Source of the DNA: Methanobacteriota archaeon
GTDB lineage: Archaea > Halobacteriota > Methanomicrobia > Methanomicrobiales > Methanomicrobiaceae
NCBI GenBank assembly: GCA_023396365.1
Contig: JAEWWL010000048.1
Coordinates: forward strand, 1-31,597
Length of the DNA: 31,597 nucleotides
Reading direction: 5' to 3'
The notes beneath the pieces were generated by a model, which was not told the DNA's origin, searched no databases, and was given only the letters and a program-made list of their open reading frames with translations. Positions within the stretch are counted from its first letter, which is position 1. Every line of letters begins with the position of its first letter. The position numbers were made by a program, and so were the translations under genes. Shown in pieces: positions 24,033-31,597 of this stretch.

Positions 24033-24210
24033 ATTCAGGTGACAAAAAAATTTAAACTCAAATATCAAAATAAAAAATCCCCAAAAAACCGGATAACCAA
24101 AGAATAAAAAAATTCACTGACAAAATAAAAAAATCCAAAAAAAATCAGATTACAAAAAATTAAAAAAAACCAAATATCAAAAGAAAAAAAACTGAAAAAT
24201 TTATTTTAAA
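24033..24210. repeat. A-rich intergenic stretch with degenerate repeats
   Basis: The gap between the convergent trkA and GGR genes is almost entirely A-runs broken by short words such as AAATATCAAAA (twice) and AAAAAATCC. On the minus strand these are T-tracts, which suit termination of the GGR transcript. No frame of note is present. Confidence 0.6.
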
Positions 24211-25410
24211 TTATTCAAAATATTTTCTAAGACCTGAAAGCTCTTTTATAAGAAGCGGATTTGTTTTAATTATCTCTTTTAGAAGTGTAAGGGTAGAGAA
24301 TTCCTTCATTACAATGTTGTTGACTGAACTTAGGACTGAGTTGAGCTGCTTGTCTGAGAGTTTGACAAAAATTTCTTTAATATGGTAATTTCTCTCAAGA
24401 GCTTTTCCCATCTTTGATGCACGCCATGTTGTATCGTACTTCATCAAAGCCTCTTTTGTGCAGTTATTATTTCTTATGCACTCTGCTGCAACCTCTCCTG
24501 CAAGACGGCCTGTATACATGGCATTGTAAATTCCTCCGCCTGTAATTGGATCACTTAAGCGTGCGGCATCTCCGACAACTATTAAGTTGTCTGCAACTGT
24601 GCATTCAAGAGGCTGACATACAGAAACTCCTCCGACGATAAGCTCGATAATCTTTCCGTCAGGGAAATTTTTCTTCACGTATTTGTCAAGATAGTCTTTT
24701 GCACGGCTGCCGTCTTTTGACTGTGTTCCTGAAATTCCGATTCCGACATTTGCAGTCCTGTCGCCTTTTGGAAATATCCAGATATATCCTTCCGGACTAA
24801 CCTCGCGGCCCACATAAAATACAGTGATGCCCGGTTCAATGTCAATATCGGTCATAAGATACTGTGCACATGTCTCAAGCTCCCTTAATGGCACAGTTGT
24901 ATCAATGCCGCAGTACCTGGCAAACTTTGATTCAACACCATCAGCTGCTATTACTATTTTTGCACGGACTTCCTTTACTTCGCCGAACTGCTCTATTAAT
25001 GCTCCTTTGACAACTCCGTTTTCCATTATTGCATCAACGGCACGTGCTTTTACATAGCACTCTGCACCGGCCTCAACAGCCTGCCAGACCAAATCGCGGT
25101 CAAAGAATTTTCTGTCGAGAACAAAGCCGACCTCATTTCCGGCCATCTCAGGGCTTAGGTAAAAACTGCTTCCGTCAGGAGAGATTAATTTAGCACCCTT
25201 TATTTTTGCTGATATCCATTTCGGGTTGAGTTCATCAAAAAATTCACCGATTAAGTCCTCTCCTATACCTTCAGCACACCTTACAGGAACGCCGATTGCC
25301 GGCCTTTTTTCCACAATGCAGACAGACAGTCCCTTCTCTGCACATGTTTTTGCTGCAAGCGCACCGCCCGGCCCTCCGCCGATTATTAATACATCATATT
25401 CACTCTTCAT
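24211..25410 (-). CDS. Geranylgeranyl reductase (digeranylgeranylglycerophospholipid reductase)
   Basis: The protein has 399 residues from the ATG at 25410. The frame is open to a TTG at 25431, but GGAGGTTT stands directly before the ATG. It saturates the double bonds of archaeal isoprenoid lipids. The FAD-binding motif is DVLIIGGGPGGALAAKTCAEKG at the start, with GEDLIGEFF and VVGDAARLSDPITGGGI later. PEGYIWIFPKGDRTANVGIG carries the YxWxFP lipid-site motif of the family. The gene overlaps the upstream ferredoxin gene by 11 bases. In Methanosarcina a neighbouring ferredoxin is the electron donor for this enzyme, and the same arrangement is seen here. Confidence 0.93.
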   Translation of the reverse strand: MKSEYDVLIIGGGPGGALAAKTCAEKGLSVCIVEKRPAIGVPVRCAEGIGEDLIGEFFDELNPKWISAKIKGAKLISPDGSSFYLSPEMAGNEVGFVLDRKFFDRDLVWQAVEAGAECYVKARAVDAIMENGVVKGALIEQFGEVKEVRAKIVIAADGVESKFARYCGIDTTVPLRELETCAQYLMTDIDIEPGITVFYVGREVSPEGYIWIFPKGDRTANVGIGISGTQSKDGSRAKDYLDKYVKKNFPDGKIIELIVGGVSVCQPLECTVADNLIVVGDAARLSDPITGGGIYNAMYTGRLAGEVAAECIRNNNCTKEALMKYDTTWRASKMGKALERNYHIKEIFVKLSDKQLNSVLSSVNNIVMKEFSTLTLLKEIIKTNPLLIKELSGLRKYFE

Positions 25411-25579
25411 CTGAAACCTCCAGTGCGCCAAGGGGGCAGACTTTCACACAAATCCTGCAGGTCTTGCAGTTTTCATTATCCACTGAAAGGTAAGCGTCAA
25501 CAAGCTCAATTGCTCCTTCAGGGCATACAGAAACGCATGCTCCGCAATATCCACATACCTCTCTACGAACTTTGATCAT
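25400..25579 (-). CDS. 2x[4Fe-4S] ferredoxin linked to GGR
   Basis: The 59-residue protein from ATG 25579 to TGA 25400 holds two cysteine clusters, CGYCGACVSVCP (residues 9-20) and CKTCRICVKVCP (38-49). These are the classic CxxCxxCxxxCP pattern for two [4Fe-4S] clusters, each followed by a G-A-(I/L)-E loop. It has no added domain. The stop codon lies inside the first codons of the GGR gene, and the GGR ribosome site is inside this gene, so they are coupled. It is the likely electron donor for lipid reduction. No clear ribosome site precedes its ATG. Confidence 0.93.
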   Translation of the reverse strand: MIKVRREVCGYCGACVSVCPEGAIELVDAYLSVDNENCKTCRICVKVCPLGALEVSDEE

Positions 25580-25693
25580 TCTTCATATATTTGGTCGATG
25601 CGCACTTTAACTTTTACTTATTTTTTTCATAAACTGAAGAAAAAAGAGAAAATTTTTTGTAAATTTTTATTGGCTTAATGAAAAAACAATTTT

Positions 25694-25705
25694 GTTATAT
25701 AATTA
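25694..25705 (+). promoter_or_regulatory. Putative TATA box for the cbi operon
   Basis: GTTATATAATTA lies about 40-48 bases before the cbiT ATG, so transcription would begin near 25725, inside the palindrome at 25721-25734. Confidence 0.5.
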
Positions 25706-25720
25706 GAAGTAAAACCTAAT

Positions 25721-25734
25721 CTGAAAGCTTTCAG
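25721..25734. promoter_or_regulatory. 14-base perfect palindrome CTGAAAGCTTTCAG at the cbi start region
   Basis: It spans the expected transcription start and its end overlaps the ribosome site CAGGTGAT of cbiT. It could be a repressor site or, if transcribed, a hairpin hiding the ribosome site. It shares no visible features with known cobalamin riboswitches, which are unusual in archaea. Confidence 0.5.
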
Positions 25735-25741
25735 GTGATTC

Positions 25742-26266
25742 ATGAAGTTAAGCGGAGGTCCAACCCGGGATGAGATAATGGCAGTCTCCATATTTAAACT
25801 TGATTTAAAAGAGAATGAGATAATTGCCGATATAGGGTGCGGTACCGGAAAAATATCTGTTTATGCATCAGGATTTTGCAGGGAGGTTATTGCAATAGAC
25901 AAAAGAGATGAATCAATAGAATACGCCTCCCGCGAAATTTTAAAATCCGGCCGGAAAAATATCAGACTGATGCAGGGTGAAGCCGCAGAAGTTTTGAAAA
26001 ATATTGAATATATCGACTCTGCATTTCTTGGAGGCTCTACAAATATTGAAGAGATATTAGAGATTTTATCAAAAAAAGTCAGAAGAAATATTGTTGTTAA
26101 TGCAGTGCTTCTTAAAACGGTTGATAAAACTGTGGCGAAAATGAAAGAGCTTGGAATTTTTAAGGAGCTGATTCATATACAGGTTTCACGCTCATATAAT
26201 CTTACAGGGGATATTATGCTAAAACCTATAAATCCTGTTTTTATAATCGTCGGGAGTGTGGAATAA
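25742..26266 (+). CDS. cbiT: Cobalt-precorrin-6B methyltransferase/decarboxylase CbiT
   Basis: The 174-residue protein methylates C15 and removes the C12 acetate carboxyl of the corrin ring. It begins with the CbiT-typical MKLSGGPTRDEIMAVS, followed by the SAM-binding ADIGCGTGKISVYAS and IAIDKRDESIEYA. FLGGSTNIEEILEIL, VNAVLLKT and the closing HIQVSRSYNLTGDIMLKPINPVFI also match. In many bacteria this domain is fused to CbiE (CobL). Here it is first in the operon and CbiE is last. The ATG has the ribosome site AGGTGAT. Confidence 0.92.
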   Translation: MKLSGGPTRDEIMAVSIFKLDLKENEIIADIGCGTGKISVYASGFCREVIAIDKRDESIEYASREILKSGRKNIRLMQGEAAEVLKNIEYIDSAFLGGSTNIEEILEILSKKVRRNIVVNAVLLKTVDKTVAKMKELGIFKELIHIQVSRSYNLTGDIMLKPINPVFIIVGSVE

Positions 26267-26875
26267 ATGCTTGTTGCAGTTGGAATCGGTCCGGGGGATC
26301 CTGAGCTTTTAACTTTAAAGGCTGTGAGGATGATTCAGGATGCGGATTGTGTCTTTGTTCCGGGAAATGTTGCAAAAGAGATAATCTCCCCGTACAGAAA
26401 TGATGCAGTCGTTCTTTCGTTTCCAATGACAGATGATGAAGACTTCATCCTTAAATGCATGCACAAAAATGCCGACATCATTGCACCTGCTGCAAAAAAC
26501 GGCCTTGCCGTATTCTGCATACTTGGAGATCCAAATTTTTACGGTACTTTTGGAAGACTCTGCGGGATAATTGATGAGAAGTACCCTTCGATTGAATACA
26601 GCACAATTCCCGGAATAAGTTCAATTACTGCATTTGCATCCGCAGCTGGTGTGAGTGTAAACGGCGGAATTTTAATAACAGACGGTTCTGATGAGAACTC
26701 AAAAATAATTCTGAAAGTAAAAGAGCCTGGAAAAATTATTGATGATCTTAAAAAAGAGGGATTTAGCGAATTTATCCTTGCAGAAAAAATTTACATGAAG
26801 GATCAGAGAATTTATAGAAATGAGGAGATTCCAGAGAAGAGTGCATACTTTAGTGTTCTTTTTGCGAGGAGATAA
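26267..26875 (+). CDS. cbiL: Cobalt-precorrin-2 C20-methyltransferase CbiL
   Basis: The 202-residue protein is a tetrapyrrole methylase with VAVGIGPGDPELLTLKAVRMI at the start, a CILGDPNFYGTFGRL loop near residue 85 and the STIPGISSITAFASAAG motif. The 'DPNFYGTF' loop is that of C20-methyltransferases. It is near the lower end of the family length because the C-terminal part is compact. The ATG follows the cbiT stop directly. Confidence 0.88.
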   Translation: MLVAVGIGPGDPELLTLKAVRMIQDADCVFVPGNVAKEIISPYRNDAVVLSFPMTDDEDFILKCMHKNADIIAPAAKNGLAVFCILGDPNFYGTFGRLCGIIDEKYPSIEYSTIPGISSITAFASAAGVSVNGGILITDGSDENSKIILKVKEPGKIIDDLKKEGFSEFILAEKIYMKDQRIYRNEEIPEKSAYFSVLFARR

Positions 26876-26878
26876 AAA

Positions 26879-27595
26879 ATGAACAAAGTCTATATCGTAG
26901 GTGCAGGATGCGGAGATCCCGAGCTCATAACTGTTAAGGGCAAAAAGCTGCTTGACAGGGCTGAAGTGTTAATCTATGCAGGGTCGCTTGTAAATCCTGT
27001 GCTTGTTGATGAGTGCCCGGCGGCAGAGAAGTATGACAGCTGGAAAATGAAGCTTTCGGAGATTACAAAAATCATGTCCGATGCGGCAAAGGCCGGAAAG
27101 GTTGTGGTAAGACTTCACTCCGGAGATCCTTCACTTTATGGTGCGATAATCGAGCAGGTGGCGCTTCTTGAAAAAGAGGGGATTTCTGTTGAAAGAGTGC
27201 CTGGTGTCTCATCAATGTTTGGTGCGGCTGCAGCGCTTGGAACACAGCTTACGCTAAGGGGTGTTTCAGAGTCTGTAATTGTAACAAGGCCTGCCGGAAC
27301 AACCTTAAAGACTGACAATATTGCAGAGATGTCAGAGCTTGGGCAGACTATGGTAATCTTTCTTGGAACAGAGCATATGGAAGAGGTTTTTTCCAAAGTC
27401 AGATGCCCGCCTGACACCCCTGCCGCAGTTGTATACAAAGCAACATGGCCTGACGAGAAGATAATCAAAGGAACTGTTTCAGATGTTTCCAAAAAAGCAA
27501 GGGATGCAGGCATCGACAAGACAGCGCTGATAATAATCGGGAATGTTGTTGATGCTGTTGACTCCGGCTATGTAAATTCATATCTTTACGAATGA
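26879..27595 (+). CDS. cbiF: Cobalt-precorrin-4 C11-methyltransferase CbiF
   Basis: The 238-residue methylase starts VYIVGAGCGDPELITVKGKKLL and contains AGSLVNPVLVDECP, VRLHSGDPSLYGAIIEQ and GVSSMFGAAAALGTQLTLRGVSESV, all hallmarks of CbiF/CobM. Later PAAVVYKATWPDEKIIKGT is the conserved substrate-side loop. The ribosome site GAGGAG precedes the ATG 3 bases after cbiL. It overlaps cbiG by 4 bases. Confidence 0.95.
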   Translation: MNKVYIVGAGCGDPELITVKGKKLLDRAEVLIYAGSLVNPVLVDECPAAEKYDSWKMKLSEITKIMSDAAKAGKVVVRLHSGDPSLYGAIIEQVALLEKEGISVERVPGVSSMFGAAAALGTQLTLRGVSESVIVTRPAGTTLKTDNIAEMSELGQTMVIFLGTEHMEEVFSKVRCPPDTPAAVVYKATWPDEKIIKGTVSDVSKKARDAGIDKTALIIIGNVVDAVDSGYVNSYLYE

Positions 27596-28467
27596 AAGAA
27601 ATTGCTGTAATCTCCCTGAAAAATTTTGAAGACGAATCCAAAAAGTTAGCCAAAGCAATAGATGCTGACTATTATGAATATACTGGCAGCATCTTTGAAG
27701 AGGTCTTTTTTAATTACAGGGGAATTGCGGCAGTAATGTCTGCCGGGATTGCTGTGAGGAAGATATCTGCTCTTTTAAAAGATAAATGGACAGATCCTTT
27801 TGTTGTTGTGATAAGCCCGGATTTTAAATATGCAGTTCCGATAACCGGCGGTCATCACGGCGGGAATGCTCTGGCAAAAAAACTTGAGAGCCTTGGAATA
27901 ATTCCTGTGATTTCAACAGCAACCGAGACTAAGAAAATGATGTCTGTTGAATCTGTTGCAGAAAAAGAAGACCTTGAGATTTTAAACAAGGATTCAACAA
28001 GGCCGGTCAATGCGGCAATACTTAAGGGAACAATCCCCCGCTATATCTTAACAGGCCCTGCTGTTGCGGTTGTATCGCCGTCTGTTTCTGTTCTTCTAAA
28101 AAAGGGCGAGTATATTTTTGGCATCGGGTGCAGAAGGGGAGTTTCAAAAGACGAGGTCATTGATGCAGTTTTAAGTGCAGTCTCTTTTTTGGGAATCAGC
28201 ATGGATGATATTTTTGCATTTGCAACGACTAAATTAAAAGAGGATGAGATAGGTCTTATCGATGCAATAGATTCTATCGGAAAAAACCTCGTCTTTTTAG
28301 AAGACGATGCAATCAATTCACAAACACCTGTTTCATCCTCAAGAGCATCCGATAAAATAGGACTATTAAGTGTTGCAGAATCATCAGCACTTGCATTATC
28401 AAAAAGAAAGGAGATTATAATGGAGAAAAAAGTATTCGGGAGGGTCACAGTTGCAGTCGTCAGGTAG
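27592..28467 (+). CDS. cbiG: Cobalt-precorrin-5A hydrolase CbiG
   Basis: The 291-residue enzyme opens the delta-lactone of cobalt-precorrin-5A and releases acetaldehyde. It has the N-terminal region with AAVMSAGIAVRKISALLKDK, the central PITGGHHGGNALAKKLE and the C-terminal domain starting GIGCRRGVSKDEVIDAV. The order and length are those of the full CbiG. Start and stop overlap the neighbours (ATGA with cbiF, 17 bases with cbiH), showing tight translational coupling. Confidence 0.95.
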   Translation: MKEIAVISLKNFEDESKKLAKAIDADYYEYTGSIFEEVFFNYRGIAAVMSAGIAVRKISALLKDKWTDPFVVVISPDFKYAVPITGGHHGGNALAKKLESLGIIPVISTATETKKMMSVESVAEKEDLEILNKDSTRPVNAAILKGTIPRYILTGPAVAVVSPSVSVLLKKGEYIFGIGCRRGVSKDEVIDAVLSAVSFLGISMDDIFAFATTKLKEDEIGLIDAIDSIGKNLVFLEDDAINSQTPVSSSRASDKIGLLSVAESSALALSKRKEIIMEKKVFGRVTVAVVR

Positions 28468-29224
28468 GGGAAAACTCTACATTGTCGGAACAGGGCCCGG
28501 AAGCACATCATATCTTACGAAAAGAGCGGTGCAGGCTGTTGATGAATCTGATTATGTAATCGGAAACGATTTTTATCTGAATCTTATCAGGGAGCATCTT
28601 GACGGCAGGGAGGTCATCTGGAGTTCGATGGGAAAAGAGGTTGAAAGGGCAAGAAAGTGCATTGAGCTTGCAAAAAATCATGTAGTTTCCATGGTCTCCG
28701 GCGGCGATCCCGGAGTATACGGGATGGCAGGAATCGTTCTTGAAGTCCTTGAGCATGACGGAACAGATATTGACTTTGAGGTAATTCCTGGTGTTACTGC
28801 CGCAACGGCTGCGGCATCAAGGGCAGGCTCTCCGCTTTCAGGAGACTTTGCAACAATCTCCTTATCAGATCTTTTAACTCCGATGGAGATTATTGAGAAG
28901 CGTCTTTTACTTGCATTCCAGATGGGTGTTCCTGTTGCGCTTTACAACCCGAAAAGCCGCGGAAGACCTGACAACTTATCTGTTGCACTATCTATTGCAC
29001 TAAAGTTCAAATCAAAAGAGACTCCTGTTGCAGTTGTAAAAAACGCATGCCGCGAGGGAGAAGAGACTCGCTATTACACTCTTGATGAGCTTTTTTGCGA
29101 TGACAGCTATGTCGATATGCACTCGATTGTCATAATCGGCGGAGAGGAGTCAAGGTTTATGCAGATTGGAGAGAGAAAGGGAATTATCACACCGAGGGGC
29201 TATGAGCGAAAATACGTATATTGA
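28451..29224 (+). CDS. cbiH: Cobalt-precorrin-3 C17-methyltransferase CbiH
   Basis: The 257-residue methylase contracts the ring while methylating C17. It shows KLYIVGTGPGSTSYLTKRA, VSMVSGGDPGVYGMAGIVLE, IPGVTAATAAASRAGSPLSGDF and VALYNPKSRGRPDNL. The start is a TTG at 28451 inside the end of cbiG, preceded by a strong GGGAGGGT ribosome site. No ATG is available before the conserved start. The C-terminal iron-sulfur-type extension of some CbiH homologues is absent. Confidence 0.93.
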   Translation: MQSSGRGKLYIVGTGPGSTSYLTKRAVQAVDESDYVIGNDFYLNLIREHLDGREVIWSSMGKEVERARKCIELAKNHVVSMVSGGDPGVYGMAGIVLEVLEHDGTDIDFEVIPGVTAATAAASRAGSPLSGDFATISLSDLLTPMEIIEKRLLLAFQMGVPVALYNPKSRGRPDNLSVALSIALKFKSKETPVAVVKNACREGEETRYYTLDELFCDDSYVDMHSIVIIGGEESRFMQIGERKGIITPRGYERKYVY

Positions 29225-29840
29225 TCCCGGAGCTGACACTAAGGAAGGATACAGCATATCCTCGCAAAGCAGGGCTATTGCAAGAGAGATGATTGGCGAC
29301 TGCACTCCTGAGGACAGGATAAAGCAAAGATGCGCAATATCAGTTGGTGATTTTGTGATGGCTGATCTGATGGAGTTTAAATTAAACCCTGTCAGCGCCG
29401 GAATAAAAGCGCTTGAAAAGAAAGCGCCGATAATTACAGACATCAGGATGGTTCACACAGGCATCCGGAAAAAAGAGCACGAAAGCGAGGTTCTCTGCGC
29501 CCTTGACTTTGGATCTGACATCTCAAAAAAGCTGGGGATTACAAGAAGCTCTGCCGGTTTTCTTGCTCTTCGTGACAGGCTTGAGGGCTCAATTGTTGTA
29601 ATCGGAAACGCACCCTCAGCTCTTATTGCGGTGTGCGAAATGATTGATGAAGGAATAAAACCTGCACTTGTCATCGGAAGCGCTGTCGGATTTGTGAATG
29701 CAAAAGAGTCAAAGGAGCTTTTAAGAACAAAGGATGTCCCCTCCATATCAAACAGGGGAACAAGAGGCGGAACGCCTCCGGCAGTTGCTGCGTTAAACGA
29801 AATAATTACGATGTATATTGAAAAAAATTCAGCTGCATGA
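29202..29840 (+). CDS. cbiC: Cobalt-precorrin-8 methylmutase CbiC (altered catalytic position)
   Basis: The protein has 212 residues from the ATG at 29202. A TTG at 29166 is also open, but GAGGGG stands just before the ATG. The enzyme moves a methyl group from C11 to C12. Family stretches are MADLMEFKLNPVSAGIKAL, IITDIRMVHTGIRK, GITRSSAGFLALRD, VIGNAPSALIAV, VIGSAVGFVNAKESKE and the closing NRGTRGGTPPAVAALN. The family motif RxxH(A/T) reads RCAIS here, so the catalytic His is Ile, and a His appears in the next loop (MVHTGI, where other enzymes have a neutral residue). It overlaps cbiH by 23 bases and is followed at once by cbiD. Confidence 0.9.
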   Translation: MSENTYIDPGADTKEGYSISSQSRAIAREMIGDCTPEDRIKQRCAISVGDFVMADLMEFKLNPVSAGIKALEKKAPIITDIRMVHTGIRKKEHESEVLCALDFGSDISKKLGITRSSAGFLALRDRLEGSIVVIGNAPSALIAVCEMIDEGIKPALVIGSAVGFVNAKESKELLRTKDVPSISNRGTRGGTPPAVAALNEIITMYIEKNSAA

Positions 29841-29841
29841 T

Positions 29842-30855
29842 ATGATAAAAGACCCGGTCACAGGATATGAATACCCCGGCGTTTGGGTGAGTGCCTGTAA
29901 GGACACTGAGAGTTTAAATCTTGCTAAAAGCGGTCTTGGCGTTCTTACATCAACGGGAGCTGTGCTAAAGCGGGGTTTTACAACAGGAACAACAGCGGCT
30001 GCCGCATGCAGGGCAGCAGTTCTTTCACTAAAAAATCCTGTTACAGAGGTATCAGTAAAAATTCCCTGCGGGCTTAAGCTTAATATCCCTGCAAAAGGAG
30101 CCGGCGGTGCCGGCCGGTGCAGGAAGTATTCCGGCGATTATAAGGATGACATAACATCGGGAATTCTTTTCTGTGCAAAGGCTGAAGAAAAAGATTCTGG
30201 CATTGAAATTATTGCCGGTACAGGCATTGGAAGATATGCAAGGGATACTCCTCGGTTTAAAAAAGGCGAGTCTGCAATAAGCAAAACCGCAATGGACTGC
30301 ATATTGTCATCTGTGCGGGAGGCTTTGGAAGAGATCCAAATTGCCGGAGTTTTGGTTGAGCTTTTCATTCCTGCGGGAGAGAAGACTGCTCTTCATACGC
30401 TTAATCCAAAGGTGGGAATTGAAGGGGGAATATCTGTTCTTGGCTCAACCGGTCTTGTTGAGCCGTGGGATGATCATTTAACAGAGTCTGCCCTTGAAAG
30501 AATTAAAGGGCTTGATAAGGTTGTATTAACAACCGGAAGGGTTGGTCTTCGATACTCAAGACTTATGTTTGCGGATTATGAGGCTGTTCTTGTCGGCAAG
30601 TACATGCAGAAAGGAATAGATGCCGCAGAAGGTCTTGATGACGTAATTCTCTGCGGACTTCCGGCACTGATTCTGAAATTCATAAACCCCGGGATTCTTG
30701 AGGGAACCGGATATGAAACTGTTGAGGAGTTGTCAGCCTCGCCCAAATGGCCTGTTATTGTATCAGAGAATTTAGCGCAGTCAAAAAAAATATATCCGTA
30801 TTTAAGAGTTGTTTTAATAGACAGAAACGGAAAAATAACAGGTGACAGCGGATGA
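29842..30855 (+). CDS. cbiD: Cobalt-precorrin-5B C1-methyltransferase CbiD
   Basis: The protein has 337 residues from the ATG at 29842, one base after the cbiC stop. A TTG at 29818 is also in frame, but relatives in Methanomicrobiales start with a MxDPVTGxxYP sequence like MIKDPVTGYEYP. The core has LKRGFTTGTTAAAACRAAV, IIAGTGIGRYARDTPRFKKG and a conserved VGIEGGISVLGSTGLVEPWD. TTGRVGLRYSRLMF and VILCGLPALILKFINPGI follow. No SAM-binding loop of the other methylases is present, as expected for CbiD. It overlaps cbiE by 4 bases. Confidence 0.93.
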   Translation: MIKDPVTGYEYPGVWVSACKDTESLNLAKSGLGVLTSTGAVLKRGFTTGTTAAAACRAAVLSLKNPVTEVSVKIPCGLKLNIPAKGAGGAGRCRKYSGDYKDDITSGILFCAKAEEKDSGIEIIAGTGIGRYARDTPRFKKGESAISKTAMDCILSSVREALEEIQIAGVLVELFIPAGEKTALHTLNPKVGIEGGISVLGSTGLVEPWDDHLTESALERIKGLDKVVLTTGRVGLRYSRLMFADYEAVLVGKYMQKGIDAAEGLDDVILCGLPALILKFINPGILEGTGYETVEELSASPKWPVIVSENLAQSKKIYPYLRVVLIDRNGKITGDSG

Positions 30856-31433
30856 TAATTGTTGGTTCAGGCTGCGGGCCGGGTATGCTTACTGAAGAGG
30901 CGATAAAAGCAATTCAAAAGGCATCACTGATTTACGGTTCAAAGCGGGCAATTGAATTATGCAGAAATTACATCAGCAAAACTTCTGATGTAAGAGAAAT
31001 TACTGATTACAAAAACCTTCACACCCTCCCTGATGATGCAGTTGTTCTTTCAACAGGCGATCCCATGCTTGCAGGTCTTGGGTACCTCAAAGGAAAAATA
31101 ATTCCGGGAATATCCTCGATGCAGTACGCATTTGCAAAATTAAAAATTCCCCTTACAAAGGCCGTTGTTGTAAACAGTCACGGAAAAGACCATGATGCTG
31201 CAGTTCAAAAAACTCTTTGCGAGATAGAACGCGGCTATATTGTTTTTTTAATTGCTGAACCCGGCTTTGAAACAGCAGATTTATGCAGAGCGCTTAATTC
31301 ATCTGACTCCGATATAAAAATTACAGTCTGTGAAAACCTTGGATACAGCGATGAGAGAATAATTACTTCTTTTGTGAGCAGTCCGCCGGAAAAAAAAAGC
31401 AGTCTTTTTGCACTCATTGCCGGACGGTATTAA
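30852..31433 (+). CDS. cbiE: Cobalt-precorrin-7 C5-methyltransferase CbiE
   Basis: The 193-residue protein is a compact methylase with MIIVGSGCGPGMLTEEAIKAI, LIYGSKRAIELC, VLSTGDPMLAGLGYLKG and IIPGISSMQYAFAKLKIPLTKA, then VVNSHGKDHD and CENLGYSDERIITS. These are CbiE hallmarks. It is not fused to CbiT. It is the last cbi gene visible. The next 160 bases hold no gene start with clear support. Confidence 0.93.
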   Translation: MIIVGSGCGPGMLTEEAIKAIQKASLIYGSKRAIELCRNYISKTSDVREITDYKNLHTLPDDAVVLSTGDPMLAGLGYLKGKIIPGISSMQYAFAKLKIPLTKAVVVNSHGKDHDAAVQKTLCEIERGYIVFLIAEPGFETADLCRALNSSDSDIKITVCENLGYSDERIITSFVSSPPEKKSSLFALIAGRY

Positions 31434-31597
31434 AAAAAATAAAAACGTTTAAAAAAAATAAAAAAGTTAAAACCTAACTTTGCCACTTAGATCTCAGATC
31501 TGATAAAAGATGGCATCTATAACTCTCCATTTTTTTCAAAATTTAGTCAGGAAAACGTATTTGACAGTTCAGTATTTTTCAGTCATCAAATTATGAA
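31434..31597. other. Intergenic end of the window
   Basis: An A-rich direct repeat (AAAAAAAATAAAAACGTT, then a variant) follows the cbiE stop. At 31489-31501 AGATCT-C-AGATCT is an interrupted palindrome. An ATG at 31593 is at the edge without a ribosome site. I see no gene. Confidence 0.55.

Noticed and set aside
25680..25741. Cobalamin riboswitch upstream of cbiT
   Set aside because: The leader after the TATA box is only about 20 bases, far too short for the conserved riboswitch core.

Overview
The window is archaeal and most likely from a hydrogenotrophic methanogen of the order Methanomicrobiales, close to the Methanoplanus/Methanolacinia type. This placement is inferred from gene content and style. 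The DNA is AT-rich. Promoters look like TATA boxes, several genes appear leaderless, and others have GGAGGTGA-type ribosome binding sites. The gene set includes a geranylgeranyl reductase with its ferredoxin (archaeal lipids), an anaerobic cobalt-early cobalamin operon, a site-2 protease, archaeal RNase HII and an AbrB-PhoU phosphate regulator. No tRNA, rRNA or CRISPR array was seen.

Layout. Positions 1-120 hold the C-terminal tail of an IS66-type transposase. 208-4018 (+) carries a DUF89 phosphatase, an NfeD/SPFH membrane pair, a flavin-binding protein and a dsRBD-less RNase III-domain protein. 4026-15371 (-) is one long phosphate and polyphosphate block, in transcription order pstS, a fused pstC-pstA, pstB, phoU, ppk1, a two-domain PPK2, a CHAD-HD fusion and ppx-HD. 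A divergent AbrB-PhoU regulator (15507-16520, +) sits at its head. 16538-18064 holds a two-gene unit of a 59-aa protein and a large metallophosphoesterase, preceded by three evenly spaced 15-bp motifs. corA, an ornithine-decarboxylase-like gene, about 0.6 kb without recognisable genes, a site-2 protease, rnhB and trkA follow. Then come the ferredoxin/GGR pair (24211-25579, -) and an eight-gene cbi operon, cbiT-L-F-G-H-C-D-E (25742-31433, +).

How the genes fit together. The phosphate block takes up Pi (PstSCAB, PhoU), polymerises it (Ppk1), spends it on nucleotides (PPK2), binds it (CHAD) and hydrolyses it (Ppx). It could therefore be a complete polyphosphate economy in one locus. The cbi operon covers most ring-modification steps from cobalt-precorrin-2 to cobyrinate, but no chelatase, CbiJ reductase or CbiA is present here.

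The most promising candidates for undescribed biology are three. The first is the CHAD protein fused to a Ppx-like HD module next to ppx. The second is the 59-aa regulator/phosphoesterase unit with its helically phased operators. The third is the CbiC whose catalytic-histidine position reads isoleucine. Several gene starts were moved to internal ATG codons with better ribosome binding sites, and two 59-aa genes were added (17808-17987 and 25400-25579).
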